DNA from: a virus
Virus record (IMG/VR): IMGVR_UViG_3300037493_001584
Span: 1-37,314 of that record
DNA length: 37,314 nt
Direction: 5' to 3' (one strand)
Each line of letters opens with the position of its first letter. The first letter of the stretch is position 1. Shown one piece after another: positions 12,951 through 19,972 of this stretch. The position numbers were made by a program, and so were the translations under genes. The notes under the pieces were generated by a model that was given only the letters and a program-made list of their open reading frames with translations, was not told the DNA's origin and searched no databases.

Positions 12951-13901
12951 GTGGCCGCGAGCTGGTGGCTAGACACGATTGGCCGAATACCGCTGCTCAC
13001 CCCTGCTGAGGAGATTGAGCTGGGCACGATCATCCAGCGTTGGCAGCAGCACCCTGAGCCGTGCCCGCCAGGTATCAGGCGCCGTGGGATGCGGGCCCGT
13101 GATCGTTTTGTGCAGGCCAACCTGCGGCTGGCGGTTTCGTATGTGTCCAAGCGCTGCTTCCGGTTGGCCAAGGCGCACGCGCAGGAAGACCTGATCCAGG
13201 CCGCCAACATGGGCCTGATCACTGCTGCTGAGCGCTTCGATCCAGCCCGCGGCTACAGGTTCAGCACCTATGCCTACTGGTGGATTCGCCAGGCCGTCAG
13301 CCGCTGGGCTGATCAGCATTCCCGCCTGATCTCCATTCCCGGCAGCCACTGCCAACACCTAGGCCGCATCGGGCCGATCACCAGGCGCCTCAAGCAGGAG
13401 CTGAACCGCACTCCCACCCGCGAAGAGATTGCCATCGAGCTGGGCGTATCAATGCAGGTGCTGGAGCAGGTGATTGAAAACGGCCGCAGCATCTCCAGCC
13501 TCGACCAGATCATCACCGACGACGGCCTGGAGCTGGGCTCCACCTGCGCATCGTTCGACCGGAGCATTGAGGATGAGGAAGAACAGCGCGAGCGATGGCG
13601 CCATGCTGAGCTGTTGCGCAACATGATCGCCCGGCTGCCGGTGTCAGATCAGCGGCTGCTGGTGATGGCCTGGGGCCTTGATGGCGTCGAGATGCCACGC
13701 CCTGAGCTGGCCCAGCAGGAAGGGCTTAGCATTCGGGCGCTGGAGTCACGCCTAGAGCGCCTCCAGTCGTCACTAGCATCGCACTCGGTGCAGCTGGTGC
13801 TGGTGGCAGTGTGCAGGGTGCGGCCCTCGCCACGACCAAAGCAGCGGCGGCACAGGCGTGAGGTGATTGGGGTGCAGTTAGTGCTGGTGGTGGCGCCGTG
13901 A
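12951..13901 (+). CDS. RNA polymerase sigma-70 family factor (cyanobacterial group 2-like)
   Basis: This 316-residue protein would direct host RNA polymerase to phage promoters. Region 1.2 is short (IGRIPLLTPAEEIELG, about 10-25). Region 2 spans about 54-125, with ANLRLAVSYVSKR, DLIQAANMGLITAAERFDP and the -10 recognition helix YRFSTYAYWWIRQAV. Region 3 follows at about 136-190 (RRLKQELNRTPTREEIA, ISSLDQIITDDG). Region 4 has a helix-turn-helix (PELAQQEGLSIRALESRLERL, about 250-271). The PLLTPAEEIELG and SSLDQ motifs are typical of cyanobacterial sigma factors, so it was probably captured from a host. The region 4 segment is weaker than usual, so -35 recognition may be altered; the candidate target promoters also lack a good -35. 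About 35 C-terminal residues after region 4 are basic and unrelated. GTG start 12951, four-base overlap with the methylase gene. Confidence 0.9.
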   Translation: MAASWWLDTIGRIPLLTPAEEIELGTIIQRWQQHPEPCPPGIRRRGMRARDRFVQANLRLAVSYVSKRCFRLAKAHAQEDLIQAANMGLITAAERFDPARGYRFSTYAYWWIRQAVSRWADQHSRLISIPGSHCQHLGRIGPITRRLKQELNRTPTREEIAIELGVSMQVLEQVIENGRSISSLDQIITDDGLELGSTCASFDRSIEDEEEQRERWRHAELLRNMIARLPVSDQRLLVMAWGLDGVEMPRPELAQQEGLSIRALESRLERLQSSLASHSVQLVLVAVCRVRPSPRPKQRRHRREVIGVQLVLVVAP

Positions 13902-14833
13902 CTCTGCGCATGATCGACACTTTCAGCGGCATCGGCGGCTTCTCCCTAGCTGCTCGCTGGCTTGGCGGAATTGAGACGGTTCAGTTCGTCGAGCGTGACC
14001 CTTACTGCCAGCAAGTGCTGGCGAAGCATTGGCCCACTGTTCCTATTCACGATGACATCTGCACCTTCCAACCTGAGCCCGGATCAGCTGACATTATTTG
14101 CGGTGGATTTCCCTGCCAGGACATCAGCCAAGCCGGAAAGGGTGCCGGCCTGGCTGGCAGCCGATCGGGCCTGTTCTACGAATTGCTCAGAGTCGTTCGC
14201 CTGGTGGGACCGCGCTACATCGTCCTGGAGAACGTCGCAGCGATCACTCACCGAGGAATGGACACCGTTCTTGGAGCGCTGGCCGAGGCAGGGTATGACG
14301 CGGAATGGGCGTGCATACCGGCAGCGGCTGTGGGTGCCTGCCATCAGCGTGACAGGTGGTGGTGCGTTGCCTACGCCACGGGCACAGGAGCCAGGAAGGA
14401 CGAACCACGGATACGGGGACAGCGTGACCGAAAGGATCTGCTTGGAGATGGGCATACCGACGCAGAAGTATCCAAGCCAACTGCCCACCCCACGCACATG
14501 CTCAGCCATGGCGGCGCCGGTCGACAGCAGGGGCAACCTGGAGGGCAAGCGCTTCCCAAATCTGGAGACGGTGATCGGGCGGCAACTCCTGACCCCATGC
14601 GCCAACGACTGGAAGGGCCGGACGAACTGGGAAGCAGCGGAGCGCCATGGCCCTCAGCGATTGCCCGACTGTCTCCCGACTGGCGCAGCTACCTATCTGA
14701 GCCCGTCCTTTGTCGAGGAGATGATGGGCTTTCCGGTCGGGTGGACCGTCTTAAAGCCCTAGGCAATGCCGTGGTGCCTCAGGTGGCGATGATCCCGCTG
14801 GCAAGGGTGCTGGAGCTGGCCGATTATCAATGA
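13898..14833 (+). CDS. C5-cytosine DNA methyltransferase
   Basis: This 311-residue enzyme would methylate cytosines, probably to shield phage DNA from host restriction. Motif I is DTFSGIGGFSLA (7-18). Motif IV GGFPCQDIS has catalytic Cys73. Motif VI is ENV (111-113), motif VIII is QRDRWW (150-155), and motif X is LKALGNAVVPQVA near the C-terminus. The target-recognition part (about 160-260) is Gly/Arg-rich and low in complexity, unlike a normal folded recognition domain. The same DNA carries a long +1 frame that looks more protein-like there (14052-14762). GTG start 13898 overlaps the sigma gene by four bases. No cognate restriction enzyme is seen, so it is an orphan methylase. Confidence 0.92.
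   Translation: MTLRMIDTFSGIGGFSLAARWLGGIETVQFVERDPYCQQVLAKHWPTVPIHDDICTFQPEPGSADIICGGFPCQDISQAGKGAGLAGSRSGLFYELLRVVRLVGPRYIVLENVAAITHRGMDTVLGALAEAGYDAEWACIPAAAVGACHQRDRWWCVAYATGTGARKDEPRIRGQRDRKDLLGDGHTDAEVSKPTAHPTHMLSHGGAGRQQGQPGGQALPKSGDGDRAATPDPMRQRLEGPDELGSSGAPWPSAIARLSPDWRSYLSEPVLCRGDDGLSGRVDRLKALGNAVVPQVAMIPLARVLELADYQ
14052..14762 (+). CDS. Overlapping +1-frame gene inside the methylase gene (PTP/MGFP-type phage protein)
   Basis: A 236-residue frame starts at ATG 14052, wholly inside the methylase gene and shifted by +1. It is open further upstream, to 13962. Its product has features I recall from a phage protein family usually found beside or within cytosine methylase genes: SPDQLTLF near the start, SSWRTSQRSL, WPRQGMTRNGRAYR, repeated LPTP segments, LTPCANDWKG and a C-terminal LSPSFVEEMMGFPVGWT. 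The bases that encode MGFPVGWT also encode the methylase segment DDGLSGRVDRL in the other frame, so both signatures share the same DNA. Long shadow frames do occur in this GC-rich window, so length alone proves nothing; the motifs are the argument. Function unknown. Confidence 0.5.
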   Translation: MTSAPSNLSPDQLTLFAVDFPARTSAKPERVPAWLAADRACSTNCSESFAWWDRATSSWRTSQRSLTEEWTPFLERWPRQGMTRNGRAYRQRLWVPAISVTGGGALPTPRAQEPGRTNHGYGDSVTERICLEMGIPTQKYPSQLPTPRTCSAMAAPVDSRGNLEGKRFPNLETVIGRQLLTPCANDWKGRTNWEAAERHGPQRLPDCLPTGAATYLSPSFVEEMMGFPVGWTVLKP

Positions 14834-14847
14834 ATGTTGCTGGTGCC

Positions 14848-14877
14848 GATGCGGAACCGCAACGGATGGGTTATTGT
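14848..14877 (+). promoter_or_regulatory. Promoter-like site with a half copy of the shared element
   Basis: GATGCGGAACC at 14848-14858 is the same 11 bases found in both copies of the 28-bp element, without the TATAGT half. A TATTGT at 14872-14877 could be the -10 box for the small gene starting at 14916. The half site sits where a repressor or activator could act on this promoter. Confidence 0.4.
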
Positions 14878-14915
14878 TTGGAGGTCAAGGGGGAGACCCC
14901 ACCGCATTACCAGCC

Positions 14916-15089
14916 ATGACCGCTACCCAGATCACCGCTTTTAAGGCCATCCGCGCCGAGATGACTGCCGCCCGCAACGCTTACCACGCTGCTCTGGCCG
15001 CCAAAGCACCAGCCGCCACCCGCATCAAGGCAGAAAAGGCTTGCACTGTTGCCATGGACAAGATGACTGCCTTTCAATCGGCTCTTTGA
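14916..15089 (+). CDS. Small alanine-rich helical protein, unknown
   Basis: This protein has 57 residues from ATG 14916; the same frame is open from 14874, but those codons follow the promoter closely. It is alanine-rich and helical with a basic middle (FKAIRAEMTAARNAYHAAL ... TRIKAEKA), so it may form a coiled coil or bind nucleic acid. It stands alone between a promoter-like site and a terminator-like hairpin, suggesting a separately expressed small protein. No family was recognised. Confidence 0.6.
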   Translation: MTATQITAFKAIRAEMTAARNAYHAALAAKAPAATRIKAEKACTVAMDKMTAFQSAL

Positions 15090-15098
15090 TCAATGCCC

Positions 15099-15120
15099 AC
15101 CGCCCATCAAGGGGGTTTTT
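15099..15120 (+). terminator. Candidate intrinsic terminator
   Basis: ACC-G-CCC at 15099-15105 can pair with GGGGGT at 15111-15116 across an ATCAA loop, with one bulged G, and the stem runs into TTTTT ending at 15120. It lies ten bases after the stop of the small gene and ahead of the convergent late genes. The stem is short, so efficiency is uncertain. Confidence 0.5.
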
Positions 15121-15122
15121 AC

Positions 15123-15214
15123 TAGCCGGGGAGCCTGACGCCTTCGGGCTGAAAGCCATACAACACCCAGTAGGGGAAAGCAAGGCGCGTGCGGCGCGAT
15201 CCATCCCCCGGCTA
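15123..15214. ncRNA. Candidate structured RNA or bidirectional barrier between convergent units
   Basis: No gene covers 15121-15253. Within it TAGCCGGGG (15123-15131) and CCCCGGCTA (15206-15214) are perfect reverse complements, closing a 74-base interior. Inside are a GCC-TTCG-GGC stem-loop with a stable tetraloop (15140-15149) and a GCGC-GTGCG-GCGC hairpin (15184-15196). The layout, a long closing stem with two inner hairpins right after a terminator-like run, suggests a folded RNA or a barrier between converging transcripts. No known RNA family was matched. Bases 15215-15253 show nothing further. Confidence 0.35.
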
Positions 15215-15253
15215 TTACTTCTGAACAGGGCAATGTGGTGCACAGGGCGGCGC

Positions 15254-15556
15254 CTAGCTGATCCACCTGCTAATCCGCGCTTCACGCTCAATGCAGTGCC
15301 ACTCCTGAGCAGCAAACCAGTGACGCCAATCTGCCGACGATTTCGCACCATTGCAGCGCCGGCACGCCGGCACCAAGTTCTCAGCAACCGTCAGGCCGCC
15401 TGATATGCGAGCCACAACATGATCAAGCGTGTCGGCTGATTCGGCGCAGTAGGCGCAGGCGTGGTTCCACTCGGCAAAGATCCTGGCCCTGAATCTAGAT
15501 TTGGTGGTGCGCTTGGGTAGTAGCTCGGTTCCATCAATCTGATGGTCGAAGGCCAT
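15254..15556 (-). CDS. HNH endonuclease
   Basis: This 100-residue protein has the HNH fold signature. CAYC is followed by DTLDHVVARISGG (the His of the first HNH motif), then AENLVPACRRCNGAKSS, with the second CxxC and the Asn. These are the zinc ligands and active-site residues of small phage HNH nucleases. It is the last gene of the late transcript and its ATG directly follows the phosphoesterase stop. In several cos phages a small HNH protein works with terminase in DNA packaging; those genes lie next to the terminase, which this one does not. A free-standing mobile nuclease is the other option. Confidence 0.88.
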   Translation of the reverse strand: MAFDHQIDGTELLPKRTTKSRFRARIFAEWNHACAYCAESADTLDHVVARISGGLTVAENLVPACRRCNGAKSSADWRHWFAAQEWHCIEREARISRWIS

Positions 15557-16711
15557 TCAATCGGTGAGGATGGGCGCCGAGATTGTGAAGCCACGCTGGG
15601 AGTCAATAAACCGCATCAGCTGCTGCGGTCGCTCCGGTGCAAATCCCAGCTTCAAGCCGTAGGCAGTGGGGCCAATCAAGCTGCCGTTTACTGACCAGTT
15701 CGGGCCCAGCGTTAGCTGATGGAAGTGCCCCTGGAATGTGTGATCAGCGCGGATTGCTTGATCTGCGCGGTGAATCCATTTCGTCAGCGGGATGGTCAGC
15801 CCACCAATGCCGCCCTGGTAGCGGCAAGCATCGCCATGGTGAAAGCGCAGCACCTGTCCCAGCACATTAAGGTAGGTGACGTTGCCATCAGCGATCTGCC
15901 AGACGATGCGCGGCTCATTGCGGAAGTGCCGCTGCAGGCTCTGATACATCAACCACTCGTAGCTGGTGGCGTGGCTGTTGTCGGCTTGCATCTTCTGCGT
16001 CGTCCGGCCATGGTTGCCATGGCTGCAGGGAACAATGATCCGCTCAAAGTCGCCGTGCTCCAGCAGGTAGCCGAGGCCCGCCACAATGGCGCGCTCGCAT
16101 TCAATCAGCTGCTGCGTTGGGCTCAGCTCCTGCATCTGGACCTGCTCAGGATGGAGCCAGTTGTCGATCAGATCACCGCCAAGCCATACCACCATTTCGG
16201 TGATGGTCGTGGTTGAGCGGACCATGTTCACCACCTTGAGAGCATTGCGGAACAGGCCCTGGGCGCGTTCGTGGAAGATGCCTACATCAAACTCATTAAG
16301 GTCGTTCACCGATGCTGGACGCACCACAGCGCCGCAGTGCCAATCGGAGCACAGCAGCACCGGCACTGATGTAGAAACGGCAGTAATCGGTGGCGGGAGG
16401 ATTGCCAGATCGGTTGGACAATCCACGATGTCCAGAGCGGTCGTCAACTGCTCTTGCAGTCGCTCTACCTCGCCAATTGCCCGCTCCTGGCCATCGTTGG
16501 CGCTCTTGGCAGCACCCTTCAGGCGGCGCACCTCCAGCTGCAAGGCCAACAGCTCTGCGGTTGTATCATTTCGATTTCCCTTCGGGCACATGCCTGGCTT
16601 GCACACAGGCCGCCGGCCGCTAGAGACTTGCACCCATTCAATTTTGGATTCAGCAATCCACGCGCGACACGCTTTAGTGCGCCGGCATTGGTAGGTGCGT
16701 TCGGTGCTCAT
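15557..16711 (-). CDS. Calcineurin-like metallophosphoesterase with coiled-coil N-terminus
   Basis: This 384-residue protein has metallophosphoesterase metal-binding motifs in order: CSDWHCG (Asp123, His125), GGDLIDN (Asp180, Asn184), HGNHGR (Asn233, His234), HHGD (about 291-294) and GHFH (His329, His331). Before the domain lie two cysteine-containing stretches (CRRTKAC and CKPGMCPKG, possibly metal-binding) and a helical coiled coil (about 52-95). Phages often carry such enzymes with no proven substrate; nucleic-acid phosphodiesters or nucleotides are likely. The gene lies one base after the endolysin stop in the late operon, an uncommon place for a DNA-processing enzyme. Confidence 0.88.
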   Translation of the reverse strand: MSTERTYQCRRTKACRAWIAESKIEWVQVSSGRRPVCKPGMCPKGNRNDTTAELLALQLEVRRLKGAAKSANDGQERAIGEVERLQEQLTTALDIVDCPTDLAILPPPITAVSTSVPVLLCSDWHCGAVVRPASVNDLNEFDVGIFHERAQGLFRNALKVVNMVRSTTTITEMVVWLGGDLIDNWLHPEQVQMQELSPTQQLIECERAIVAGLGYLLEHGDFERIIVPCSHGNHGRTTQKMQADNSHATSYEWLMYQSLQRHFRNEPRIVWQIADGNVTYLNVLGQVLRFHHGDACRYQGGIGGLTIPLTKWIHRADQAIRADHTFQGHFHQLTLGPNWSVNGSLIGPTAYGLKLGFAPERPQQLMRFIDSQRGFTISAPILTD

Positions 16712-16712
16712 G

Positions 16713-17783
16713 TCAATAATCCCATCGCACGCGAGGACGGCCAGCGCGAATGCCTAGATGGACGAATCCTTTGGGCGCGCCGTATCCCAGGCTGTAGGGC
16801 CACTCCTTATCGCACCACGCCTGCACAGCGTTGATGTCTGCGCCTTGGATGTAGAAGTCCACCGCTCCGATGCTTGGCGCGTTGTAGAGGTGCTCCGACG
16901 AACTGGCGCCACCAACTGCACGATTAATCGCCGCTGGCCTGTATCCGCTGGTGATGATCACCGGCTTGCCACCAAAGGCAACGCGCACCCGCTCAAGGAA
17001 CGCAGCCAGCTCAGCGGCAGTGTCTACCTGGTGCTGGTGATCAAAGCGCCGTGCCTCCTGATTCAGCGCAAACTCACCGATGGTGATGTGCGGCGTCATG
17101 CGCGCCGTGAACGCACTGGCCGGGCTCAACTTGGCCGGCGGTTGCTGCTGCGAAGTGCCAGCCCATAGCTTGCCCTCGGCCTCGCGGCGCCGCTTCAGGC
17201 CGGCTTCAACGTTGGTGCCAGGGTTGCGGTAGAGCAGCAAGGCGGCTGGCACTGCTGACCAATCTTTCTCGCGCAGCTCGCGGCTGATGGTTTCAAAGCC
17301 CGCCACGCCATAGAAACCGCTCCCGAGGTTATAAGCGAATGAGATCAGCGCGCATTTCTGGTGATCGGCCATCGCCACCCAGAACGGCACAGTGGCGCGG
17401 AGCTTTTCAGCAATGCGATCCACCTCCTGCCGCAGCAGCATGTCGGCTTCAATGGCGTTGATCTTGTCGCCCCGCTGAACCTTGCGGCCGTCGCCGTAGC
17501 GGGTAGTACCAAAGCCGATCGTTGCCACGTCCCAGCCGTGGAGCGGGTCGGCGTAGGCATCAAGGTGGCAACCCTCAAACTCCTTGATGAGCTTCAGCGC
17601 CGCAGCCAGGTCTGATTGCTTAGCCGCCGGGCTTCCCTCCGCTCGCCACAGCTCGGTGAACGCCTGCTTCTGCGCAGCGGTCAGGCCCTCATCCAATCCC
17701 GAGAACGCCGCCAGCTGTTGCGGCGTGATCTTGCCGGTGCGGGCGATGTGCTCAGCGGCAGAGCGAACGGTGGCGTAGGTCAT
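16713..17783 (-). CDS. Bifunctional endolysin: GH24 lysozyme plus M15 peptidase
   Basis: This 356-residue protein has two wall-cutting domains. After a helical start (about 1-60) comes a T4/P22-type lysozyme (GH24), with Glu70 in KEFEG, Asp79 in AYADP and Thr88 in TIGFG; the last two are spaced wider than usual by a short insertion. Residues 145-165 carry the family helix FAYNLGSGFYG. A Pro/Gln-rich linker (211-222) leads to an M15-type L,D/D,D-peptidase with SGYRP, His298 in SSEHL, Asp309 in GAVDF and His342 in FVHLG. Together they would cut both glycan strands and peptide links. No signal peptide is seen, so a holin is needed. It overlaps the next upstream gene by four bases and heads toward the phosphoesterase gene. 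Confidence 0.9.
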   Translation of the reverse strand: MTYATVRSAAEHIARTGKITPQQLAAFSGLDEGLTAAQKQAFTELWRAEGSPAAKQSDLAAALKLIKEFEGCHLDAYADPLHGWDVATIGFGTTRYGDGRKVQRGDKINAIEADMLLRQEVDRIAEKLRATVPFWVAMADHQKCALISFAYNLGSGFYGVAGFETISRELREKDWSAVPAALLLYRNPGTNVEAGLKRRREAEGKLWAGTSQQQPPAKLSPASAFTARMTPHITIGEFALNQEARRFDHQHQVDTAAELAAFLERVRVAFGGKPVIITSGYRPAAINRAVGGASSSEHLYNAPSIGAVDFYIQGADINAVQAWCDKEWPYSLGYGAPKGFVHLGIRAGRPRVRWDY

Positions 17784-18061
17784 CGGTTGATGTTGCGAAG
17801 GGCGGCTTTCACGGGGTCATACAGGCCCAGCACTGCGCTCACCTGGGTGGCGGTAGCAATGCCGCCTAACTTCTCTTCAATGGCATCGGTAACAGCAGCC
17901 TGCAGCGTCAGCGGCTTGGCCTTATTGACCAGCATGAAAGGCAGCTCTAGATCCAGCCGGGCGAAGATCATCGGCAGCTCATTCCTGAGCGCACGATCAA
18001 CGGCCATGCTGAGCAGGAAGCGGCCAATCTGAAGCGAGATAGAGCGGAAAATTTTGGTCAT
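17780..18061 (-). CDS. Small protein in the lysis cluster, unknown
   Basis: This 93-residue protein is not recognised. It has a basic, amphipathic N-terminus (MTKIFRSISLQIGRFLLSMAVDRAL) that could lie along a membrane, then a helical middle and a short C-terminal helix (VSAVLGLYDPVKAALRN). It overlaps the endolysin gene by four bases and the upstream small membrane-protein gene by four bases, so it is made with the lysis proteins. It may be a lysis accessory or a structural protein; nothing more can be said. Confidence 0.6.
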   Translation of the reverse strand: MTKIFRSISLQIGRFLLSMAVDRALRNELPMIFARLDLELPFMLVNKAKPLTLQAAVTDAIEEKLGGIATATQVSAVLGLYDPVKAALRNINR

Positions 18062-18264
18062 GGTTTTGTAGGTACGAGAAGACCGCCGATCCAGCCGGCA
18101 GCGGCGCCAACTGCTGCGCTGATTGCGCTGGATTGGGCATCGCAGCTAGCCGGTGTGCGGATGCGGCAGCCGGCCAGGTCAATGGCGCTAATGACGATGC
18201 CGGTGGCCAGCAGTGCCACCAGGCAACGGAGCAGGTAGCTGCGCTCGGTAGGTGCGGTGGTCAT
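18058..18264 (-). CDS. Small membrane protein, holin candidate
   Basis: This 68-residue protein has one clear membrane helix near the N-terminus (YLLRCLVALLATGIVISAI) and a second weaker one near the C-terminus (AISAAVGAAAGWIGGLLV), with little else. Size, two-helix layout and position just upstream of the endolysin fit a class II-type holin. A cysteine-containing segment between the helices (DLAGCRI) could be a lipobox, so an outer-membrane spanin-type protein is an alternative. It overlaps both neighbours by four bases. Confidence 0.55.
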   Translation of the reverse strand: MTTAPTERSYLLRCLVALLATGIVISAIDLAGCRIRTPASCDAQSSAISAAVGAAAGWIGGLLVPTKP

Positions 18265-18503
18265 TTCTGCCCCTCCAGCTTGCTGATGCGCTGCTCGACG
18301 CTGCCGATGCGGCCGAACAACTCCTTGCGCTCGTCCTTGATGTCGGTGTGAAGAATTTGTAGCTGTGTGGCTATGTTTTCAACTCCTGCGGTGAGCCGAA
18401 TGACGGCCTCGCGTGCCTCGTCGTTGCGCCGTGCAAAGCCCATGCTGCCCATCGCGGCCCAGGTGATAGAGGCGCCGGCCACAGCGGCTAGAACTTCGAT
18501 CAC
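18261..18503 (-). CDS. Membrane-anchored coiled-coil protein of the lysis cluster (XhlA-like)
   Basis: This 80-residue protein has an N-terminal membrane helix (EVLAAVAGASITWAAMGSM) followed by a charged coiled coil (about 30-78; VENIATQLQILHTDIKDERKE). This layout resembles XhlA-type holin partners, which sit at the membrane and help the lysin out. It starts the run of overlapping small lysis genes that ends in the endolysin. An i-spanin-like protein is the alternative. No enzyme motif is present. Confidence 0.55.
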   Translation of the reverse strand: MIEVLAAVAGASITWAAMGSMGFARRNDEAREAVIRLTAGVENIATQLQILHTDIKDERKELFGRIGSVEQRISKLEGQK

Positions 18504-18535
18504 GGGTCTGCGCTGCTTTGCCTTCAGGCTATGGA

Positions 18536-18976
18536 TTAAGCGCCTGTGGCAGCACCGCCAGCAATGGTCAGATCAATTGGTTGCAGCCCTAGCTCAGCGT
18601 CGATCGTGCCATCAGAGCCAAGCGCCACGGTCACGTTGACGTACCCAGCGCTGCGGTGTTCTTCCTGTGGTGCGTCGGTGTATCGCCAGCGAGTGTTGGT
18701 TGGCGCCACGTTGCCGCTGAACGTGTGACCACGCCAAACGATTGCCGGCAGCTGAAAGCTGCGGTAACCGCCGCCCTGGCCCTGGAAGTGCTCGCGGATC
18801 AGCGCTGCCTCCGCGTCGGTCAGATCGACGTATCCCAGCGTCAGCTGGTAGTTCTGCGGCGTGATGCTGTGCCTGAACCTGACGATGCCAGCGCTGATGC
18901 TGGGTTCTTCGGTCAGCGGGAATAGCCCGAAGTCGTAGCTGCGGGAGGCAGGTTCCAGCTCAGGGAACGTGGCCAT
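18536..18976 (-). CDS. Phage tail-associated protein, paralogue 1 (MATFP family)
   Basis: This 146-residue protein starts MATFPELEPASRSYDFG and has a beta-rich core with a GGGYRSFQLP turn. It is clearly related to the 183-residue protein at 19418-19969: shared are MATFP-L-P-SR at the start, an internal LTDAEA/LTEAQ helix followed by IR-H, and a C-terminal DLTI followed by GAATG. Such proteins are common in siphophages downstream of the tail-tip gene and are probably structural. It lies one base into the stop of the next gene (TAATG). Copy number two suggests a duplication. Confidence 0.7.
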   Translation of the reverse strand: MATFPELEPASRSYDFGLFPLTEEPSISAGIVRFRHSITPQNYQLTLGYVDLTDAEAALIREHFQGQGGGYRSFQLPAIVWRGHTFSGNVAPTNTRWRYTDAPQEEHRSAGYVNVTVALGSDGTIDAELGLQPIDLTIAGGAATGA

Positions 18977-19392
18977 TAATTCGCTAGCGTGATGGTGCTG
19001 GCTGCCACTGAGAAGGTGCCGCCGGACGAGCTGACATCAGAGCCGAAATCGGCATACGCCACCAGCTCATCAGCGCTTGATGCCCCGCCCCTGGATTTGT
19101 AGTAGACGCAGCCGCGAGCAGTGATCGTGCTGCTAGCCCAGGAGACGGCGCCGAACTGAATGGTTACTTTGTCGTTAGCGGTGTCCTTGGTGACTGTGAC
19201 AGCCGATGCAACGCCCCCTGCGGTGTAGCCGGTGCCGCTGACTTCATTGGTTACATCGTTGCGCTTGTCGTGCGTGTCCTTGTCAGGCGTGTAGGTGCTA
19301 GTCACCAGCATTGCCTTAAAGGTATTGGTGTCAAAGTCGATATTGTTGCGCGCCATGTCGTCAATGGCTGAGTTGTAGATCAGGGACGCCAT
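18976..19392 (-). CDS. Conserved phage tail-region protein
   Basis: This 138-residue protein starts MASLIYNSAIDDMARNNIDF and contains TYTPDKDTHDKRNDVTNEV, GTGYTAGG, WASSTITARG and CVYYKSRGG. I recall a widespread family of small siphophage proteins with these motifs, encoded near tail-tip genes, whose function is unassigned. The beta-rich composition and position between two related tail proteins suggest a virion or assembly role. It overlaps the next gene by one base. Confidence 0.75.
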   Translation of the reverse strand: MASLIYNSAIDDMARNNIDFDTNTFKAMLVTSTYTPDKDTHDKRNDVTNEVSGTGYTAGGVASAVTVTKDTANDKVTIQFGAVSWASSTITARGCVYYKSRGGASSADELVAYADFGSDVSSSGGTFSVAASTITLAN

Positions 19393-19417
19393 GGCTATGC
19401 CGGGTAATAGTTACAGA

Positions 19418-19969
19418 TTAGCTGCCAGTCGCAGCACCCGCTAGCAGCGATGCGGTAATGGTGAGATCAAGGCCTGGCGATTCAACGCCAGACACACCAG
19501 CCGCAAAGCTGATGGTGATTGTCTGCGCCAGCGGCGTGACCGTTGCAAATGTGATGCCAACAGTAAACTCAGCGCCGTTGATATTGGCGCCTTCTGGTGG
19601 GATCGTCACCAGCTCAATGCTGACGTTGTAACGCTGAGCGCAGGGGATGTCTTCAACCTGTGGCGCCCCTGCGTATATCCAGCTGTAGCCGGTTGGTGTG
19701 AAATTGGCCGGCGTGGTCATTCCACTGAGCAGGCTGGTGGGGATGGCAAAGGAAAGGAAGCGCCCCTGCTGGCCGATGTAGTGGCTGCGAATGCTGAGCA
19801 TCTGCGCCTCTGTCAGCCCTAGGAACGTCAGCCGCAGTTGCTGCTCCAGAATGACGTTGCTGGTGCGCACGCGAACTTGTAACCCATCAAGCGTGGGAAT
19901 CTCCGAGTGCGGGTGCCGTCCTGGCGTGAAGGTGCGGCTGGATGGTGTCAGCGTGGGGAAGGTTGCCAT
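19418..19969 (-). CDS. Phage tail-associated protein, paralogue 2 (MATFP family)
   Basis: This 183-residue protein starts MATFPTLTPSSRTFTPG and shares its start, the LTEAQ helix, the IR-HY segment and the DLTI ... GAATG end with the 18536-18976 protein. It is about 37 residues longer because of an extra beta-rich region (around 125-165). The pair flanks the 18976-19392 gene, so a tandem duplication with insertion or divergence is likely. It lies three bases after the tail-tip gene, so it probably acts with the baseplate or tip. Confidence 0.7.
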   Translation of the reverse strand: MATFPTLTPSSRTFTPGRHPHSEIPTLDGLQVRVRTSNVILEQQLRLTFLGLTEAQMLSIRSHYIGQQGRFLSFAIPTSLLSGMTTPANFTPTGYSWIYAGAPQVEDIPCAQRYNVSIELVTIPPEGANINGAEFTVGITFATVTPLAQTITISFAAGVSGVESPGLDLTITASLLAGAATGS

Positions 19970-19972
19970 GGG

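Noticed and set aside
14084-14605. 173-codon minus-strand frame inside the methylase gene
   Set aside because: No motif was recognised, and two plus-strand frames already explain the sequence better.
15132-15155. Hammerhead-ribozyme-like CTGA ... GAAA pattern
   Set aside because: The core would need CTGANGA; here it is CTGACGC, and the flanking stems do not form in the required order.
16086-16694. 202-codon plus-strand frame inside the metallophosphoesterase gene
   Set aside because: The minus-strand gene has all its metal-binding motifs; the plus frame shows only serine/arginine-rich shadow sequence.
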